Notes: generated from the letters alone by a model not told the origin. Shown: positions 29,428-38,300, counted from the first letter of the stretch. The stretch is DNA of 64,000 bases from Lysobacter niastensis (GCF_015453285.1 NZ_JADLZT010000009.1:111561-175560); one strand, 5' to 3'. Numbers and translations: made by a program.

Positions 29428-29884
29428 GCGCCCTCCCAAGCGTCGCGACGAGTGAATCACGCAGGCCGGAACAGCGTCAACGCGCTCCGCATGCACTGCG
29501 CCGGAATGCCAGGGGCCGTCGACGCAACGTGAAGGAAAAGAGCGGCCAGAGTTCGATTGCGAACGCAGGGCAAAGAAAAGGCCCGGAGTGACCGGGCCTT
29601 TCCTCCCCCCGCTTCTCCATCCCCTTCAAAGCGGTGCATGTTCGATGGCGCCGCGCCTTACGCACGTACCGTGCCGACTCGGACAGCGCGGCGGACGCTA
29701 GCACAGCCCTCCCCGGCACTCTTGTCGCCGCCTTCACACGCAGCGCCCGGCAAAAATCTCGCGCAGAGCGCTGTGGTTCAAGCTTTGACAGGCATGTGCG
29801 CCGACACGCACGCCCCGCCGGCCGCCTGCCGGTACCGACAGGCGGCCTGAAAACGTCGCCGGATGGTCGTGATTCGGACCCCGC
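29428..29884. other. Long gene-free stretch between photolyase and WS/DGAT genes
   Basis: 457 bases without a convincing gene. It contains a terminator at 29575-29604 and a 9-bp stem (29820-29828 with 29839-29847, ten-base loop) without a U-tract about 40 bases after the photolyase stop. The short open frames here are GC-rich shadows. I looked for a tRNA-like cloverleaf and CCA end and saw none. The minus strand must contain the promoter of the WS/DGAT gene, but I could not pick it out. A small RNA cannot be excluded. Confidence 0.4.
29575..29604 (-). terminator. Intrinsic terminator downstream of the photolyase gene
   Basis: A 9-bp GC-rich stem (29578-29586 with 29592-29600, five-base loop) is followed on the minus strand by a U-rich tract. 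It is 280 bases beyond the photolyase stop, so it ends either a long 3' untranslated region or an unrecognised transcript. Confidence 0.8.
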
Positions 29885-31330
29885 CTAATCGCCGCGCAAT
29901 TGCCGATAACGCTGCAATGCGGCCTCGCGTCCGGCCGCCAGATCGACGACCGGATGGGGTGGATACGCCGGTGCCAACCGCCGCAGCTCACCGGGTTCAC
30001 GCCATGGCGCCAGCCGCAGGGGCAGCGGCAGATTCGCCAGTTCGGGCACCCAGCGCGCGATGTAGCGCCCTTGCCCATCGAACTTCTCGGCCTGGGTGAG
30101 CGGATTGAAAACACGGAAGTACGGCGCGGCATCGGCACCCGTGCCGGCCACCCATTGCCATCCCATCGTGTTGTTCGCCAGGTCGGCATCGACCAGCGTG
30201 TCCCAGAACCAGCGCGCTCCGTGTCGCCAGTGATAGCCGAGGTGTTTGGTCAGGTAGCTCGCCACGACCATGCGCACGCGGTTGTGCATCCAGCCGGTGC
30301 TCCATAGTTCGCGCATGCCGGCATCGACGATCGGCACTCCGGTGCGGCCCTGCTGCCAGGCTTCCAGTGTCGCTGGCGACACGCGGGCCCAGTCGAAACC
30401 ATCGAAGCGCGAATTGAAGTTCTGCTCCGTCGTATGCGGGAAGTGATGCAGCAGGTGATGAGCGAACTCGCGCCAGCCCAGTTCGCGCAATGCCGCATCG
30501 ATATCTTGGCCATTGGCGCCACCGCGTTGCGCCTCCAGTGCCGCAGCGACGCGCCACGGCGCGATCTCGCCGAAGTGCAGGTGCGGCGACAGCCGCGAGG
30601 TGCCGGCCCGATCGGGAAAGTCGCGCTGTTCGCCATAACCGCGCAGCGCTCCTTCGAGGAAGGTTTCGAGCGCTTCGTGCGCGCCGGCTTCGCCCGGCTC
30701 CCATGCCTCCCAGAAGCCGCGGTCCCAACCGCGCGACGGCTGCAACTTCAGCGCTGCCAGTGGGACGCCTTCCGGTCCTTCCCTCCAGGGCGGAATCGCC
30801 TTGGGCGCATCAACTCCCGGCGCGAGCCGCCATGCCGCCAGCGCGGCCCGCCAGAACGGCGTGAACACCTTGAAGGGATCGCCCTGCTTCGTCCGCAACA
30901 TCCATGGCTCGAACAGCAGCGCGGCATTGAAGCTCTCCGCGCGCAGGCCCTGTCCGCGAAGCTGTTGCTTGATGCGGGTGTCGCGGCGCTCATAGGCCGG
31001 TTCGTATCGACGGTTCCAGAACACCGCCTCGGCACCGGTAGCGGCGACCAGCGACTGCAAGGTGGGCAAACTCGGGCCAACGAAGTGGCGCAGGCGGGAG
31101 CCGTGCTTGCGCAGCGCGGTATCCAGCGCCGCCAGCGATCGATGGCGCCAGGCATCGCTCGCCGCTCCGGGCCGCCAGTCGCCGGCCTCGTCGGGCGCAT
31201 GGATGTGGATAGGAATTGGGACGTAGCCGCCTTCGATGGCGGCCATCAGGGCCGGGTTGTCCGCCAGGCGCAGGTCGTTGCGGAACCAGACCAGCGCGGG
31301 CGGCGACGTATCCGCAGCGGTTCCTGACAT
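29885..31330 (-). CDS. phrB: Deoxyribodipyrimidine photolyase
   Basis: Photolyase repairs UV-induced cyclobutane pyrimidine dimers using blue light. The 481-residue protein has the N-terminal photolyase alpha/beta domain (LVWFRNDLRLADNPAL) that binds the antenna cofactor, and the FAD-binding helical domain with TSRLSPHLHFGEIAPW, WREFAHHLLHHFP, GVPIVDAGMRELWSTGWMHNRVRM and WDTLVDADLANNTMGWQWVAG. These fit the class I CPD photolyases. Photolyase-like cryptochromes cannot be ruled out by eye. The ATG at 31330 has a GGGAG ribosome site nine bases upstream. It is downstream of alr on the same strand (63 bases). Confidence 0.94.
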   Translation of the reverse strand: MSGTAADTSPPALVWFRNDLRLADNPALMAAIEGGYVPIPIHIHAPDEAGDWRPGAASDAWRHRSLAALDTALRKHGSRLRHFVGPSLPTLQSLVAATGAEAVFWNRRYEPAYERRDTRIKQQLRGQGLRAESFNAALLFEPWMLRTKQGDPFKVFTPFWRAALAAWRLAPGVDAPKAIPPWREGPEGVPLAALKLQPSRGWDRGFWEAWEPGEAGAHEALETFLEGALRGYGEQRDFPDRAGTSRLSPHLHFGEIAPWRVAAALEAQRGGANGQDIDAALRELGWREFAHHLLHHFPHTTEQNFNSRFDGFDWARVSPATLEAWQQGRTGVPIVDAGMRELWSTGWMHNRVRMVVASYLTKHLGYHWRHGARWFWDTLVDADLANNTMGWQWVAGTGADAAPYFRVFNPLTQAEKFDGQGRYIARWVPELANLPLPLRLAPWREPGELRRLAPAYPPHPVVDLAAGREAALQRYRQLRGD

Positions 31331-31393
31331 CGCCTGCTCCCTTGGGTCGACGCCCCAGTATGCCGCCAATGAATGCGGCAACCGGCGTCTGGC

Positions 31394-32548
31394 TCAGCGC
31401 TCCGCCGATCCGCCCCGGTACTCGCGCGGAATGCGATCGTTGAGTCCGACCAGTATCTCGTAGGGAATGATGCCGGCCCGCTGCGCGAGCGCTTCTGCGG
31501 TGATGGCGTCATCTCCCTGCGAGCCGATCAACACCACTTCGTCTTCGTTGAAGGCGCTGTCCTGGCCGATGTCGACCATGAACTGATCCATGCAGACGCG
31601 TCCGACAATGGAATAGCGATGACCGCGGATCAGCACTTCGCCACGCGAGGACAACGCCCGCGGGTAGCCGTCTCCGTAGCCGATCGGGATCGTCACCACG
31701 CGCGTGTCATGTTCGGGCGCCCAGGTCGCCCCATAGCTGACCGGATGGCCGGCCTTGACGACCTTGAAGTACACGACCTGCGACGCCAGCGACATCACCG
31801 GCTTCACCTCGATGGTGCGCAGCGACGCCGGATCCGGCTGGACGCCGTACAGCACGATGCCGGGACGGACCATGTCGAGCCACGTCGCGGGGAAGTGCAG
31901 CACGCCACCGGAATTGGCGAGATGCCGGATCGGCATCGGCGCGCCGAGGCGCTCGATGTGCGAGCAGGCGTCGAAGAACCGCTCCAACTGCTGCAGTGTC
32001 ATCGGAGAGTTGGGATCGTCCGAGCACGCCAGGTGCGAGTAGATGCCCTTCAGCACGCACCAGGGCGATGCCACCGCCGCTTCCACGAACGCACGCGAGG
32101 AGTAGCTGTGCACGCCGATGCGTTCCATGCCGGTGTCGATCTTCAGGTGGATCACCGCCTTGCGGCCCAGCGCCTGCGCCGCCGCTTCGACCTGGCGCAG
32201 CTTGTCGAGCGAGGACACCGTGATCTCGAGGTCGTGCAGGATGAACTGCGCGACCTGGGGTCCGAAAATGCCTCCGAGCACCAGCACGGGCGCCGTCACC
32301 CCGGCATTGCGCAGTGCGATGCCCTCTTCGACGAAGGCCACGCCCAACTGCTCGACGCCCTGCGCCTGCAGGTGCAGCGCGACCGGCACCAGCCCGTGCC
32401 CATAGGCGTTGGCCTTGACGATGCCCATCACCGGCACGCCAACGTGCGCGCGGATGCTGCGCAGGTTGAAGGCCAGGTGGTCCAGATCGACCACGATGCG
32501 GGTGGGCCGCTCGCTGGCGGCGGGAGGCATGCCTGGTGAGTGGTGCAC
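31394..32548 (-). CDS. alr: Alanine racemase
   Basis: Alr makes D-alanine for peptidoglycan from L-alanine with PLP. The 384-residue protein has the PLP lysine Lys45 in VKANAYGHG and the second catalytic base Tyr272 in VSYGATW, in a TIM-barrel/beta domain arrangement of normal length. The start is a GTG at 32548 with GGGA upstream. An ATG six codons later (32530) is an alternative. Its position downstream of dnaB is conserved in gammaproteobacteria, here interrupted by a small glycine-zipper gene. Confidence 0.95.
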   Translation of the reverse strand: MHHSPGMPPAASERPTRIVVDLDHLAFNLRSIRAHVGVPVMGIVKANAYGHGLVPVALHLQAQGVEQLGVAFVEEGIALRNAGVTAPVLVLGGIFGPQVAQFILHDLEITVSSLDKLRQVEAAAQALGRKAVIHLKIDTGMERIGVHSYSSRAFVEAAVASPWCVLKGIYSHLACSDDPNSPMTLQQLERFFDACSHIERLGAPMPIRHLANSGGVLHFPATWLDMVRPGIVLYGVQPDPASLRTIEVKPVMSLASQVVYFKVVKAGHPVSYGATWAPEHDTRVVTIPIGYGDGYPRALSSRGEVLIRGHRYSIVGRVCMDQFMVDIGQDSAFNEDEVVLIGSQGDDAITAEALAQRAGIIPYEILVGLNDRIPREYRGGSAER

Positions 32549-32675
32549 GTCGTTCCCGAGGGTGATACGCGGGCACCAATTCTAAGCGGGGCTGCGCGTC
32601 ATATGGCGCAGGCCATGACGCCCGCGATCATCCGCGGTGCGTGCGGCGCAGGGGACCTTCAGTGGCGGGGAGCCG

Positions 32676-33056
32676 CTACGGATCGCACCGGCGTTCGGTG
32701 ACCGTCTCGGTCTTGTTCTGGTTGTTTTCCTGGATCTTGCGGCCGGCGTAGCCGCCACCCACGGCACCGGCCACGGTGGCGATCTTCTTGCCGCTGCCGC
32801 CGCCGACCTGGTTGCCGAGGAGACCACCCGCCACCGCGCCAAGTGCGGTGCCGGCGACCTTGTGTTCGTCCTTGACCTCCTTCGGGCGCTCCACCTGCAC
32901 GTCGTAGCAGTGAGGCTCCTTCGCGGTCTTGGAGCTGCTGGTCTTGGAGGACGTTGTCTTGGTGCTTGAGGACGTGCTCTGTCCGCCGGCGTAGGCCGCG
33001 CCGGCAAGCGCGATGGCCACCGCCATCACGATGCAGGATGGAATGAGGATGCGCAT
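32676..33056 (-). CDS. Exported glycine-zipper (2TM) protein
   Basis: A 126-residue exported protein. It has a signal peptide (about 1-23, ending AAYA), a Ser/Thr/Lys-rich spacer (about 25-46), then a glycine-zipper segment, VAGTALGAVAGGLLGNQVGGG and IATVAGAVGGGYAGRKIQ, typical of the Rick_17kDa_Anti/glycine-zipper 2TM family of envelope proteins. Two cysteines (near residue 49 and at 124) bracket the zipper and could form a disulfide. There is no lipobox. It is inserted between dnaB and alr on the same strand. Function unknown. Confidence 0.85.
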   Translation of the reverse strand: MRILIPSCIVMAVAIALAGAAYAGGQSTSSSTKTTSSKTSSSKTAKEPHCYDVQVERPKEVKDEHKVAGTALGAVAGGLLGNQVGGGSGKKIATVAGAVGGGYAGRKIQENNQNKTETVTERRCDP

Positions 33057-33148
33057 GGCGATGCTCCCGGGGAGGATTGCTCCACCCTGCGCCCGCTTTG
33101 GTTATCGCCGCGTCAAGCCTTTCCGACCATCAATCCGGACCACGCGTA

Positions 33149-34567
33149 CTACTCGAAGCTGCCCACCGAGTCGTGCGACAGGTTGTCGAAACGTGTGTAT
33201 TCGCCGAAGAACTTGAGCTTGCACGACCCGGTCGGACCGCTACGCTGCTTGCCGATGATGACTTCGGCCAGCCCCTTGTCGGGCGAGTTTTCCTTGTTGT
33301 AATAGTCGTCGCGGTAGATGAACACGATCATGTCCGCGTCCTGCTCGATGGCGCCCGATTCGCGCAGGTCGGCCATGACCGGACGCTTGTCGGTGCGCGT
33401 TTCCAGCGAGCGGTTGAGCTGCGACAGCGCAATCACCGGCACCTGCAGTTCCTTGGCCAGGCCCTTCAGAGAGCGCGAGATCTCCGAGATTTCGGTCGCG
33501 CGATTCTCGCTGTTGCCGGGCACCGACATCAGCTGCAGGTAGTCGATGACGATCAGGCCCAGGCCGTGCTCGCGCTTGAGGCGGCGCGCCTTGGAGGAGA
33601 GCTTGACCGGCGACAGGCCGGGCTCGTCGTCGATGAAGATCTTGACCTCGCGCAGCTGGCGGATCGCGCCGGTGACGCGGCTCCAGTCCTCGTCCTCGAG
33701 CTGGCCGGTACGCAGGCGCTGCGCGTTGACGCGGCCCACCGACGAGATCAAGCGCATGGCCAGCTGGCTGGCCGACATTTCCATCGAGAACACCGCCACC
33801 GGCAGCTTGCTGCGAAATGCGGCGTGCTCGGCCATGTTCAGCGCCAGCGTGGTCTTACCCATCGCCGGGCGCGCCGCCAGGATGATCAGGTCGGTCTTCT
33901 GCAGGCCGGCGGTCATCATGTCGAACTCGGTGTAGCCGGTCGGCAGGCCGGTGATCCCGCCGCCATTGGCGTAACGGGTCTGCAGCATGTCGAAGGCTTC
34001 CGACAGCGCCTTGGTGACCGGCGTGAAGTCGGTCTTGCCCGAGGTGTTGGCCTGGGCAATGGCCAGCACCTGACGCTCGGCTTCCTCGAGGATCTCGCTG
34101 CTGTCGCGGCCGTCGGGCTGGAAGCCGTCGTTGACGATGCCAGTGCCTACGTCGATCAGCTGGCGCAGCGTCGCCTTGTCGCGGACGATCTCGGCGTAGG
34201 CCACGATGTTGGCCGCCGAGGGCGTGGTGCTGGCCAGCTCGATCAGGTAAGCGCCGCCGGCGACCTGCTCGATCAGGCCCTGCGATTCGAACCATTCGCC
34301 CAGCGTCACGGCGTCGAACGGACGCGCCTTTTCCGCCAGCTCGCGGATCGCGCGGTAGATCAGCTGATGGTCGCGCCGATAGAAGTCCTGCTCGTTGAGC
34401 TGGTCGGCGATACGGTCATAGGCCTCCGGCGCCAGCATCAGGCCGCCCAGGACAGCCTGCTCGGCCTCGATCGACTGCGGCGGCACGCGCAGCTGGTCCA
34501 ACCGCTGTTCGGTCCGGTTGTCGAAACGCTTGTCGCGATCGCCACGAAACCCAGGTCGCGCGCTCAT
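33149..34567 (-). CDS. dnaB: Replicative DNA helicase DnaB
   Basis: DnaB is the hexameric 5'-3' helicase of the replication fork. The 472-residue protein has the N-terminal primase-interacting domain (PPQSIEAEQAVLGGLML), the linker, and the RecA-like ATPase with Walker A ARPAMGKTTLALN, the VAVFSMEMSASQLAMR motif and IVIDYLQLMS (Walker B). No intein or insertion is visible. It is downstream of rpsF-rpsR-rplI on the same strand, separated by a 307-base region with repeated hairpins, so it probably has its own promoter. Confidence 0.98.
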   Translation of the reverse strand: MSARPGFRGDRDKRFDNRTEQRLDQLRVPPQSIEAEQAVLGGLMLAPEAYDRIADQLNEQDFYRRDHQLIYRAIRELAEKARPFDAVTLGEWFESQGLIEQVAGGAYLIELASTTPSAANIVAYAEIVRDKATLRQLIDVGTGIVNDGFQPDGRDSSEILEEAERQVLAIAQANTSGKTDFTPVTKALSEAFDMLQTRYANGGGITGLPTGYTEFDMMTAGLQKTDLIILAARPAMGKTTLALNMAEHAAFRSKLPVAVFSMEMSASQLAMRLISSVGRVNAQRLRTGQLEDEDWSRVTGAIRQLREVKIFIDDEPGLSPVKLSSKARRLKREHGLGLIVIDYLQLMSVPGNSENRATEISEISRSLKGLAKELQVPVIALSQLNRSLETRTDKRPVMADLRESGAIEQDADMIVFIYRDDYYNKENSPDKGLAEVIIGKQRSGPTGSCKLKFFGEYTRFDNLSHDSVGSFE

Positions 34568-34755
34568 CTCGTTACCGTTCCCCTCGCCGTCTGCGCGGCT
34601 TTCGCGGTGTGTTTGAATGGTGCAGGGTTGGCATCGTAGTCACCGGCGCGACTCCCATCCACGGATAAGTCTGTGGATATCGCGTGGATTACTGACGCGC
34701 TGGATGGCATGCCGGCGTCTCAGCGGTTGAGATACCCGCCAAACCCGTATGGAAA

Positions 34756-34860
34756 CAAGGGGCGCGATGCGGCGCGCATTACCGGAAAAACAAAGGGCGC
34801 CTTGCGGCGCGCATCCCAAGAAAGACAAAGGGCGCCTTGCGGCGCCCCTTGCGTGTTCCT
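34756..34860 (-). repeat. Three tandem 35-base terminator-like repeats after rplI
   Basis: Three consecutive 35-base units (34756-34790, 34791-34825, 34826-34860) share the core GGGCGCCTTGCGGCG. In the unit nearest rplI the core is a perfect 7-bp hairpin (GGGCGCC, TTGC, GGCGCCC) followed on the minus strand by TTTGTC. The second and third (as read from rplI) carry increasing mismatches. Each unit is flanked by an A-rich segment, which reads as U-rich after each hairpin on the minus strand. The array begins 14 bases after the rplI stop and looks like a multiplied transcription terminator. The rest of the 307-base gap to dnaB (34568-34755) shows no gene. Confidence 0.8.
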
Positions 34861-34874
34861 TGCGGAACCTCGTC

Positions 34875-35327
34875 TTAGGCGACTTCGCCCACGACGATGA
34901 CCTTGATCTTGGCTTCGGTATCGGCGTGCAGGTGCACAACGATCTCGTACTCGCCGGTGCGGCGCAGCGGGCCTTCGCCCAGCACGACTTCCGACTTCTC
35001 GACCTTGTGGCCGGCCTGGGTCAGCGCCTCGGCGATGTCGCGCGGCGTGATCGAGCCGTACAGCTTGCCCTCGGTCGAAGCGTTCGCGGTGATGGTCACC
35101 TCGACGCCTTCCAGGTCGGCCTTGCGGGCTTCGGCACCGTCATGGGCAGCCTTGGCCTTGGCTTCGTACTCGGCGCGGCGCGCTTCGAACTCGGCCAGGT
35201 TGGTCGGGGTGGCCGGAACGGCCTTGCCGAACGGGACCAGGAAGTTGCGGCCGTAGCCCGGCTTGACGTTGACCTTGTCGCCGAGCTTGCCGAGGTTCTG
35301 CACGTTCTGCAGGAGGATCAGTTGCAT
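34875..35327 (-). CDS. rplI: 50S ribosomal protein L9
   Basis: L9 binds 23S rRNA at the base of the L1 stalk. The 150-residue protein has the N-terminal domain ([30 protein letters not shown]), the long connecting helix (about 40-75, [16 protein letters not shown]) and the C-terminal domain with [16 protein letters not shown]. It is the third gene of the rpsF-rpsR-rplI operon, separated from rpsR by 148 bases that contain two hairpins, and is followed by a triple terminator-like array. Confidence 0.98.
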   Translation of the reverse strand: MQLILLQNVQNLGKLGDKVNVKPGYGRNFLVPFGKAVPATPTNLAEFEARRAEYEAKAKAAHDGAEARKADLEGVEVTITANASTEGKLYGSITPRDIAEALTQAGHKVEKSEVVLGEGPLRRTGEYEIVVHLHADTEAKIKVIVVGEVA

Positions 35328-35411
35328 GGTATTGCTCCGTATTCGTTAGCGAGGCTTGGCCCCGCAGCGGGTTGCGCTGTCCGAAGACACGCGATGCTTT
35401 CCTCACCCATG

Positions 35412-35435
35412 CCCTGTCCCGGATGCGGGACAGGG
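35412..35435 (-). repeat. Perfect 10-bp hairpin upstream of rplI
   Basis: CCCTGTCCCG (35412-35421) pairs with CGGGACAGGG (35426-35435) over a four-base loop, about 85 bases before the rplI ATG. There is no U-tract. It could be an mRNA processing or stability element, or an attenuator. See also the neighbouring hairpin at 35444-35467. Confidence 0.7.
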
Positions 35436-35443
35436 GGACAAGG

Positions 35444-35467
35444 CGTTTCCTCCCTGGGGAGGAAACG
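35444..35467 (-). repeat. Perfect 10-bp hairpin downstream of rpsR
   Basis: CGTTTCCTCC (35444-35453) pairs with GGAGGAAACG (35458-35467) over the loop CTGG, eight bases after the rpsR stop. On the minus strand no U-tract follows. On this strand one arm carries GGAGGAAAC, a Shine-Dalgarno-like sequence. It lies nine bases from the second hairpin. Confidence 0.7.
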
Positions 35468-35475
35468 GCATCGCC

Positions 35476-35706
35476 TTAGGCGTTGTGGTTGTCGGTGTAC
35501 GGGATCAGGGCCAGGAAACGGGCGCGCTTGACGGCCGTGGCCAGCTGGCGCTGGTACTTCGACTTGGTACCGGTCACGCGGCTCGGCACGATCTTGCCGG
35601 TCTCGGTGAGGTACTGGCGCAGGGTGTTGAGATCCTTGTAATCGATCTCCTTGACACCCTCGGCGGTGAACTTGCAGAACTTGCGGCGGCGGAAGAACTT
35701 GGACAT
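35476..35706 (-). CDS. rpsR: 30S ribosomal protein S18
   Basis: S18 binds the platform of the small subunit as a heterodimer with S6. The 76-residue protein has the conserved [21 protein letters not shown] start, with the basic C-terminal segment [30 protein letters not shown]. Full length. It lies 11 bases after rpsF. No priB gene occurs between rpsF and rpsR, unlike E. coli. Confidence 0.98.
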   Translation of the reverse strand: MSKFFRRRKFCKFTAEGVKEIDYKDLNTLRQYLTETGKIVPSRVTGTKSKYQRQLATAVKRARFLALIPYTDNHNA

Positions 35707-35717
35707 GGGGGCAATCC

Positions 35718-36146
35718 TTAGGCGGCTTCGATGCTGTCGTCGGCGGAATCGGCAGTGCCAACGGCACTGTCGCTATCGTCGTCACGGCGGCGACGCTCGC
35801 CGCGCTCGGGCTTGTCGCCCTTCTCATCCTTGAACTTCATGATGAGCGACTGCTCGGTATCGGCCGCATCGCGCTTCATGACGAGGTGACGCAGCACGGC
35901 GTCGTTGAAGCGGAAACCGTCGACCAGCTCGTTCAGCACGTTCTGGCTGCACTCGATGTTGAGCAGGACGTAATGGGCCTTGACCAGGTTCTCGATCGGG
36001 TAGGCCAGCTGACGGCGGCCCCAGTCTTCGAGACGGTGGATCTTGCCTTCGCCGCTTTCGATCAAGCTCTTGTAGCGCTCGATCATGGCCGGCACCTGCT
36101 CGCTCTGGTCCGGATGGACCAGGAACACGACTTCGTAATGACGCAT
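35718..36146 (-). CDS. rpsF: 30S ribosomal protein S6
   Basis: S6 is the partner of S18. The 142-residue protein starts [19 protein letters not shown] and contains [28 protein letters not shown], the family core. The C-terminal 40 residues are a charged, low-complexity tail ([23 protein letters not shown]), longer than in many species but common in this group. It is the first gene of the rpsF-rpsR-rplI operon. Confidence 0.98.
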   Translation of the reverse strand: MRHYEVVFLVHPDQSEQVPAMIERYKSLIESGEGKIHRLEDWGRRQLAYPIENLVKAHYVLLNIECSQNVLNELVDGFRFNDAVLRHLVMKRDAADTEQSLIMKFKDEKGDKPERGERRRRDDDSDSAVGTADSADDSIEAA

Positions 36147-36272
36147 GGTTGTTTCCTTGTGGATGATGGCCGCGCGACTGCGTTGAAACCGCGCGAACCG
36201 GATCAGCCCCCCGCCACCCGTACTGGGCGCGGTAGAGCAAGGTCTCCCTGGCTGACGCCGCGGGAGCCGGAA

Positions 36273-36302
36273 ATTATGGCGGATTCAACGGCTTGGACGC
36301 AA
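36273..36302 (-). promoter_or_regulatory. Promoter and structured leader of the rpsF operon
   Basis: On the minus strand TTGCGT (36302-36297) and CATAAT (36278-36273) are spaced by 18 bases. This gives a leader of about 120 bases before rpsF. The leader contains a GC-rich hairpin (CCGC-GCCC stem, loop AGTAC) that could be the S6:S18 feedback site known in many bacteria. That assignment is a guess, since I could not align it to the published consensus. Confidence 0.5.
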
Positions 36303-36366
36303 ATCGCGTTGCCAGGGGCCTATGCGCGGGCGGCAGCCGTTCATCCGGGCCGCCCCTCGAGACCGG

Positions 36367-38175
36367 TCAGGCGCCGCTCGGCGCCTGCTGCCTGGCCGCG
36401 ATCCAGGCATCGATATGGGCCTCCAGCGCCTTCAACGGCACCGATCCGGTCTCCAGCACCGCATCGTTGAACTCTCGCAGGTCGAACCGGTCGCCGAGCT
36501 GTTTCGCGGCTTTCTCACGGAGTTCCGAGATTTTCAGCTGCCCGATCTTGTAGGCCAGCGCCTGGCCCGGCCAGCCGATATAGCGGTCGATCTCGTTGAC
36601 CACGTCCTGGCGGGTCTTGGGCGAGTTGTCCATGAAGTACTCGATCGCCCGGTCCCGGCTCCAGCCCTTGCTGTGCATGCCGGTGTCGACCACCAGCCGC
36701 ACGGCGCGCCACATGTCGTAAGCCAACTGGCCCATGCGGTCGTACGGATCGTCGTAGAGGCCCATGTCGGAGCCGAGGCGCTCGGCGTACAGGCCCCAGC
36801 CTTCGCCGTAGGCGACGAAGTACCCGACACGCCGGAACATCGGCACGTCCGGCAGCTCCATGCCCCGCGCGAACTGGAAGTGATGGCCCGGCACGGCCTC
36901 GTGCAGCGACAGCGCCATCATCTCCCACTTCGGGCGCACTTCCGGCTTGTAGAGATTGACGTAGTAGAAGCCCGCACGCGTCCCATCCACGGCACCGGGC
37001 TGGTAGTACGCGGTGGTGGTGTCCGGCGCGATGTTGTCGGGGATCGCCCGCACGCCGTAAGGCAGGCGCGGGATCGTTTTGAAGGCCTTCACGAGTTGCG
37101 GGTCGATCCGCTTGGAGATCGCTTCGTACGCCGTGAACAGTTCCTCCGGCGTCTTGTAGAAGAACTTCGGATCGGTGCGCAGGTACTGGAAGAACTCCGC
37201 CAGCGAGCCCTTGAAACCGACCTCGACCTTGATCTTCTCCATCTCGGCGCGGATGCGCGCCACTTCCTTCAGGCCGATCTGGTGGATCTGGTCGGCGGTC
37301 AGGTCGGTGGTGGTGAAGTAGCCGGCGACGAAGTCGTAGTAGGCCTTGCCATCCGGCAGGTCGATCGCTGCGATCGAGGTCCGGGTCCTGGGCAGGTATT
37401 CCTTCGCGAAGAACTCGCCGAACTGGCGGTAGGCCGGGACGATCTTCGTGGCGATGACCTGCCGGGCCTCGCCCTGCAAGGCTGCCCGCTCGGACTCGGG
37501 CACCGCGTCCGGGAAACGGGTGAAGGGTTTGTAGAACGGGCTCAGGGCCGGATCGTCGACGATCTGCGCCTGGATCTGCGCGGGCACGCGCTCCATCAAC
37601 ACGCGTGGCGGCGTGTTGCCCGCGGCCACGCCCTCGCGCATCAGCGCTTGGGTCTGCTCGATGGCGACAGGCAGCGCGTTCATGCGCGCCAGCCAGTCGC
37701 GATAGTCCTTGGTGGTCGCGAACGGCAACAACTCGGTGATGCCCTCGGCATTCTGGATGCCGCCGCGCTGGCTGACCGGACGCAGGTATTCGCGGAACTT
37801 CTGCCGCTCGACGGCCTTCTCCAGGTCCCATACGAACACGTCGTAATGGAGCTGATCGGAGGCCGACAGCGCCTTGCGATCGATCGAGCGTGCGCGCTGC
37901 AGGGCCTTCCGGTCGGCGTCCATGCGCGACTGGATCGCGGCCGTGCTCATGTCGGTCCAGCGGTCGTTGTAGCGCTTGTCGCCGCGGTAGCTGGCCTCTT
38001 CCGGGCTCTCGCGCATGCCGCGCTCCCATTCGTCATCGAACAGGCGGTAGAGCTCGGTGGTGGCGGCATTGCGGGCCGGCTGGGCCAGCGCCGCGGCAGG
38101 TGCCTGGGCATGCACACCAGGCGACACGGACAGGCTGGCGGCGATCGCCGCGGCAAGCAGGACTGGACGGAGCAT
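36367..38175 (-). CDS. DUF885 family exported metallopeptidase-like protein
   Basis: A 602-residue exported protein of the DUF885 family, related to zinc metallopeptidases. A signal peptide (cleaved near VHAQ, residue 23) is followed by one all-helical domain. HEAVPGHHFQ is the likely zinc motif (HExxxGHH type), and a downstream Glu in GEGWGLYAERLG would be the third ligand/partner. Together with the exported location, these suggest a periplasmic peptidase, but the substrate is not known. The ATG at 38175 has a GGGGAAA ribosome site. The upstream frame overlaps the next gene and was rejected. Confidence 0.87.
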   Translation of the reverse strand: MLRPVLLAAAIAASLSVSPGVHAQAPAAALAQPARNAATTELYRLFDDEWERGMRESPEEASYRGDKRYNDRWTDMSTAAIQSRMDADRKALQRARSIDRKALSASDQLHYDVFVWDLEKAVERQKFREYLRPVSQRGGIQNAEGITELLPFATTKDYRDWLARMNALPVAIEQTQALMREGVAAGNTPPRVLMERVPAQIQAQIVDDPALSPFYKPFTRFPDAVPESERAALQGEARQVIATKIVPAYRQFGEFFAKEYLPRTRTSIAAIDLPDGKAYYDFVAGYFTTTDLTADQIHQIGLKEVARIRAEMEKIKVEVGFKGSLAEFFQYLRTDPKFFYKTPEELFTAYEAISKRIDPQLVKAFKTIPRLPYGVRAIPDNIAPDTTTAYYQPGAVDGTRAGFYYVNLYKPEVRPKWEMMALSLHEAVPGHHFQFARGMELPDVPMFRRVGYFVAYGEGWGLYAERLGSDMGLYDDPYDRMGQLAYDMWRAVRLVVDTGMHSKGWSRDRAIEYFMDNSPKTRQDVVNEIDRYIGWPGQALAYKIGQLKISELREKAAKQLGDRFDLREFNDAVLETGSVPLKALEAHIDAWIAARQQAPSGA

Positions 38176-38300
38176 GCGGATTTCCCCTGGATCAGCGGCC
38201 GAGTCTAGCCGGGCCTGATCGGGATACCGCATGGGGAAGCGGGTGGACCTGAGCAGCCGGCTGGCCGCCAGAGTCAAGCGGAGCGCGGACGCCGCGGATC

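Noticed and set aside
29600..29880. A tRNA in the gap beside the photolyase gene
   Set aside because: No cloverleaf with a T-arm TTCGA and CCA end could be formed on either strand.
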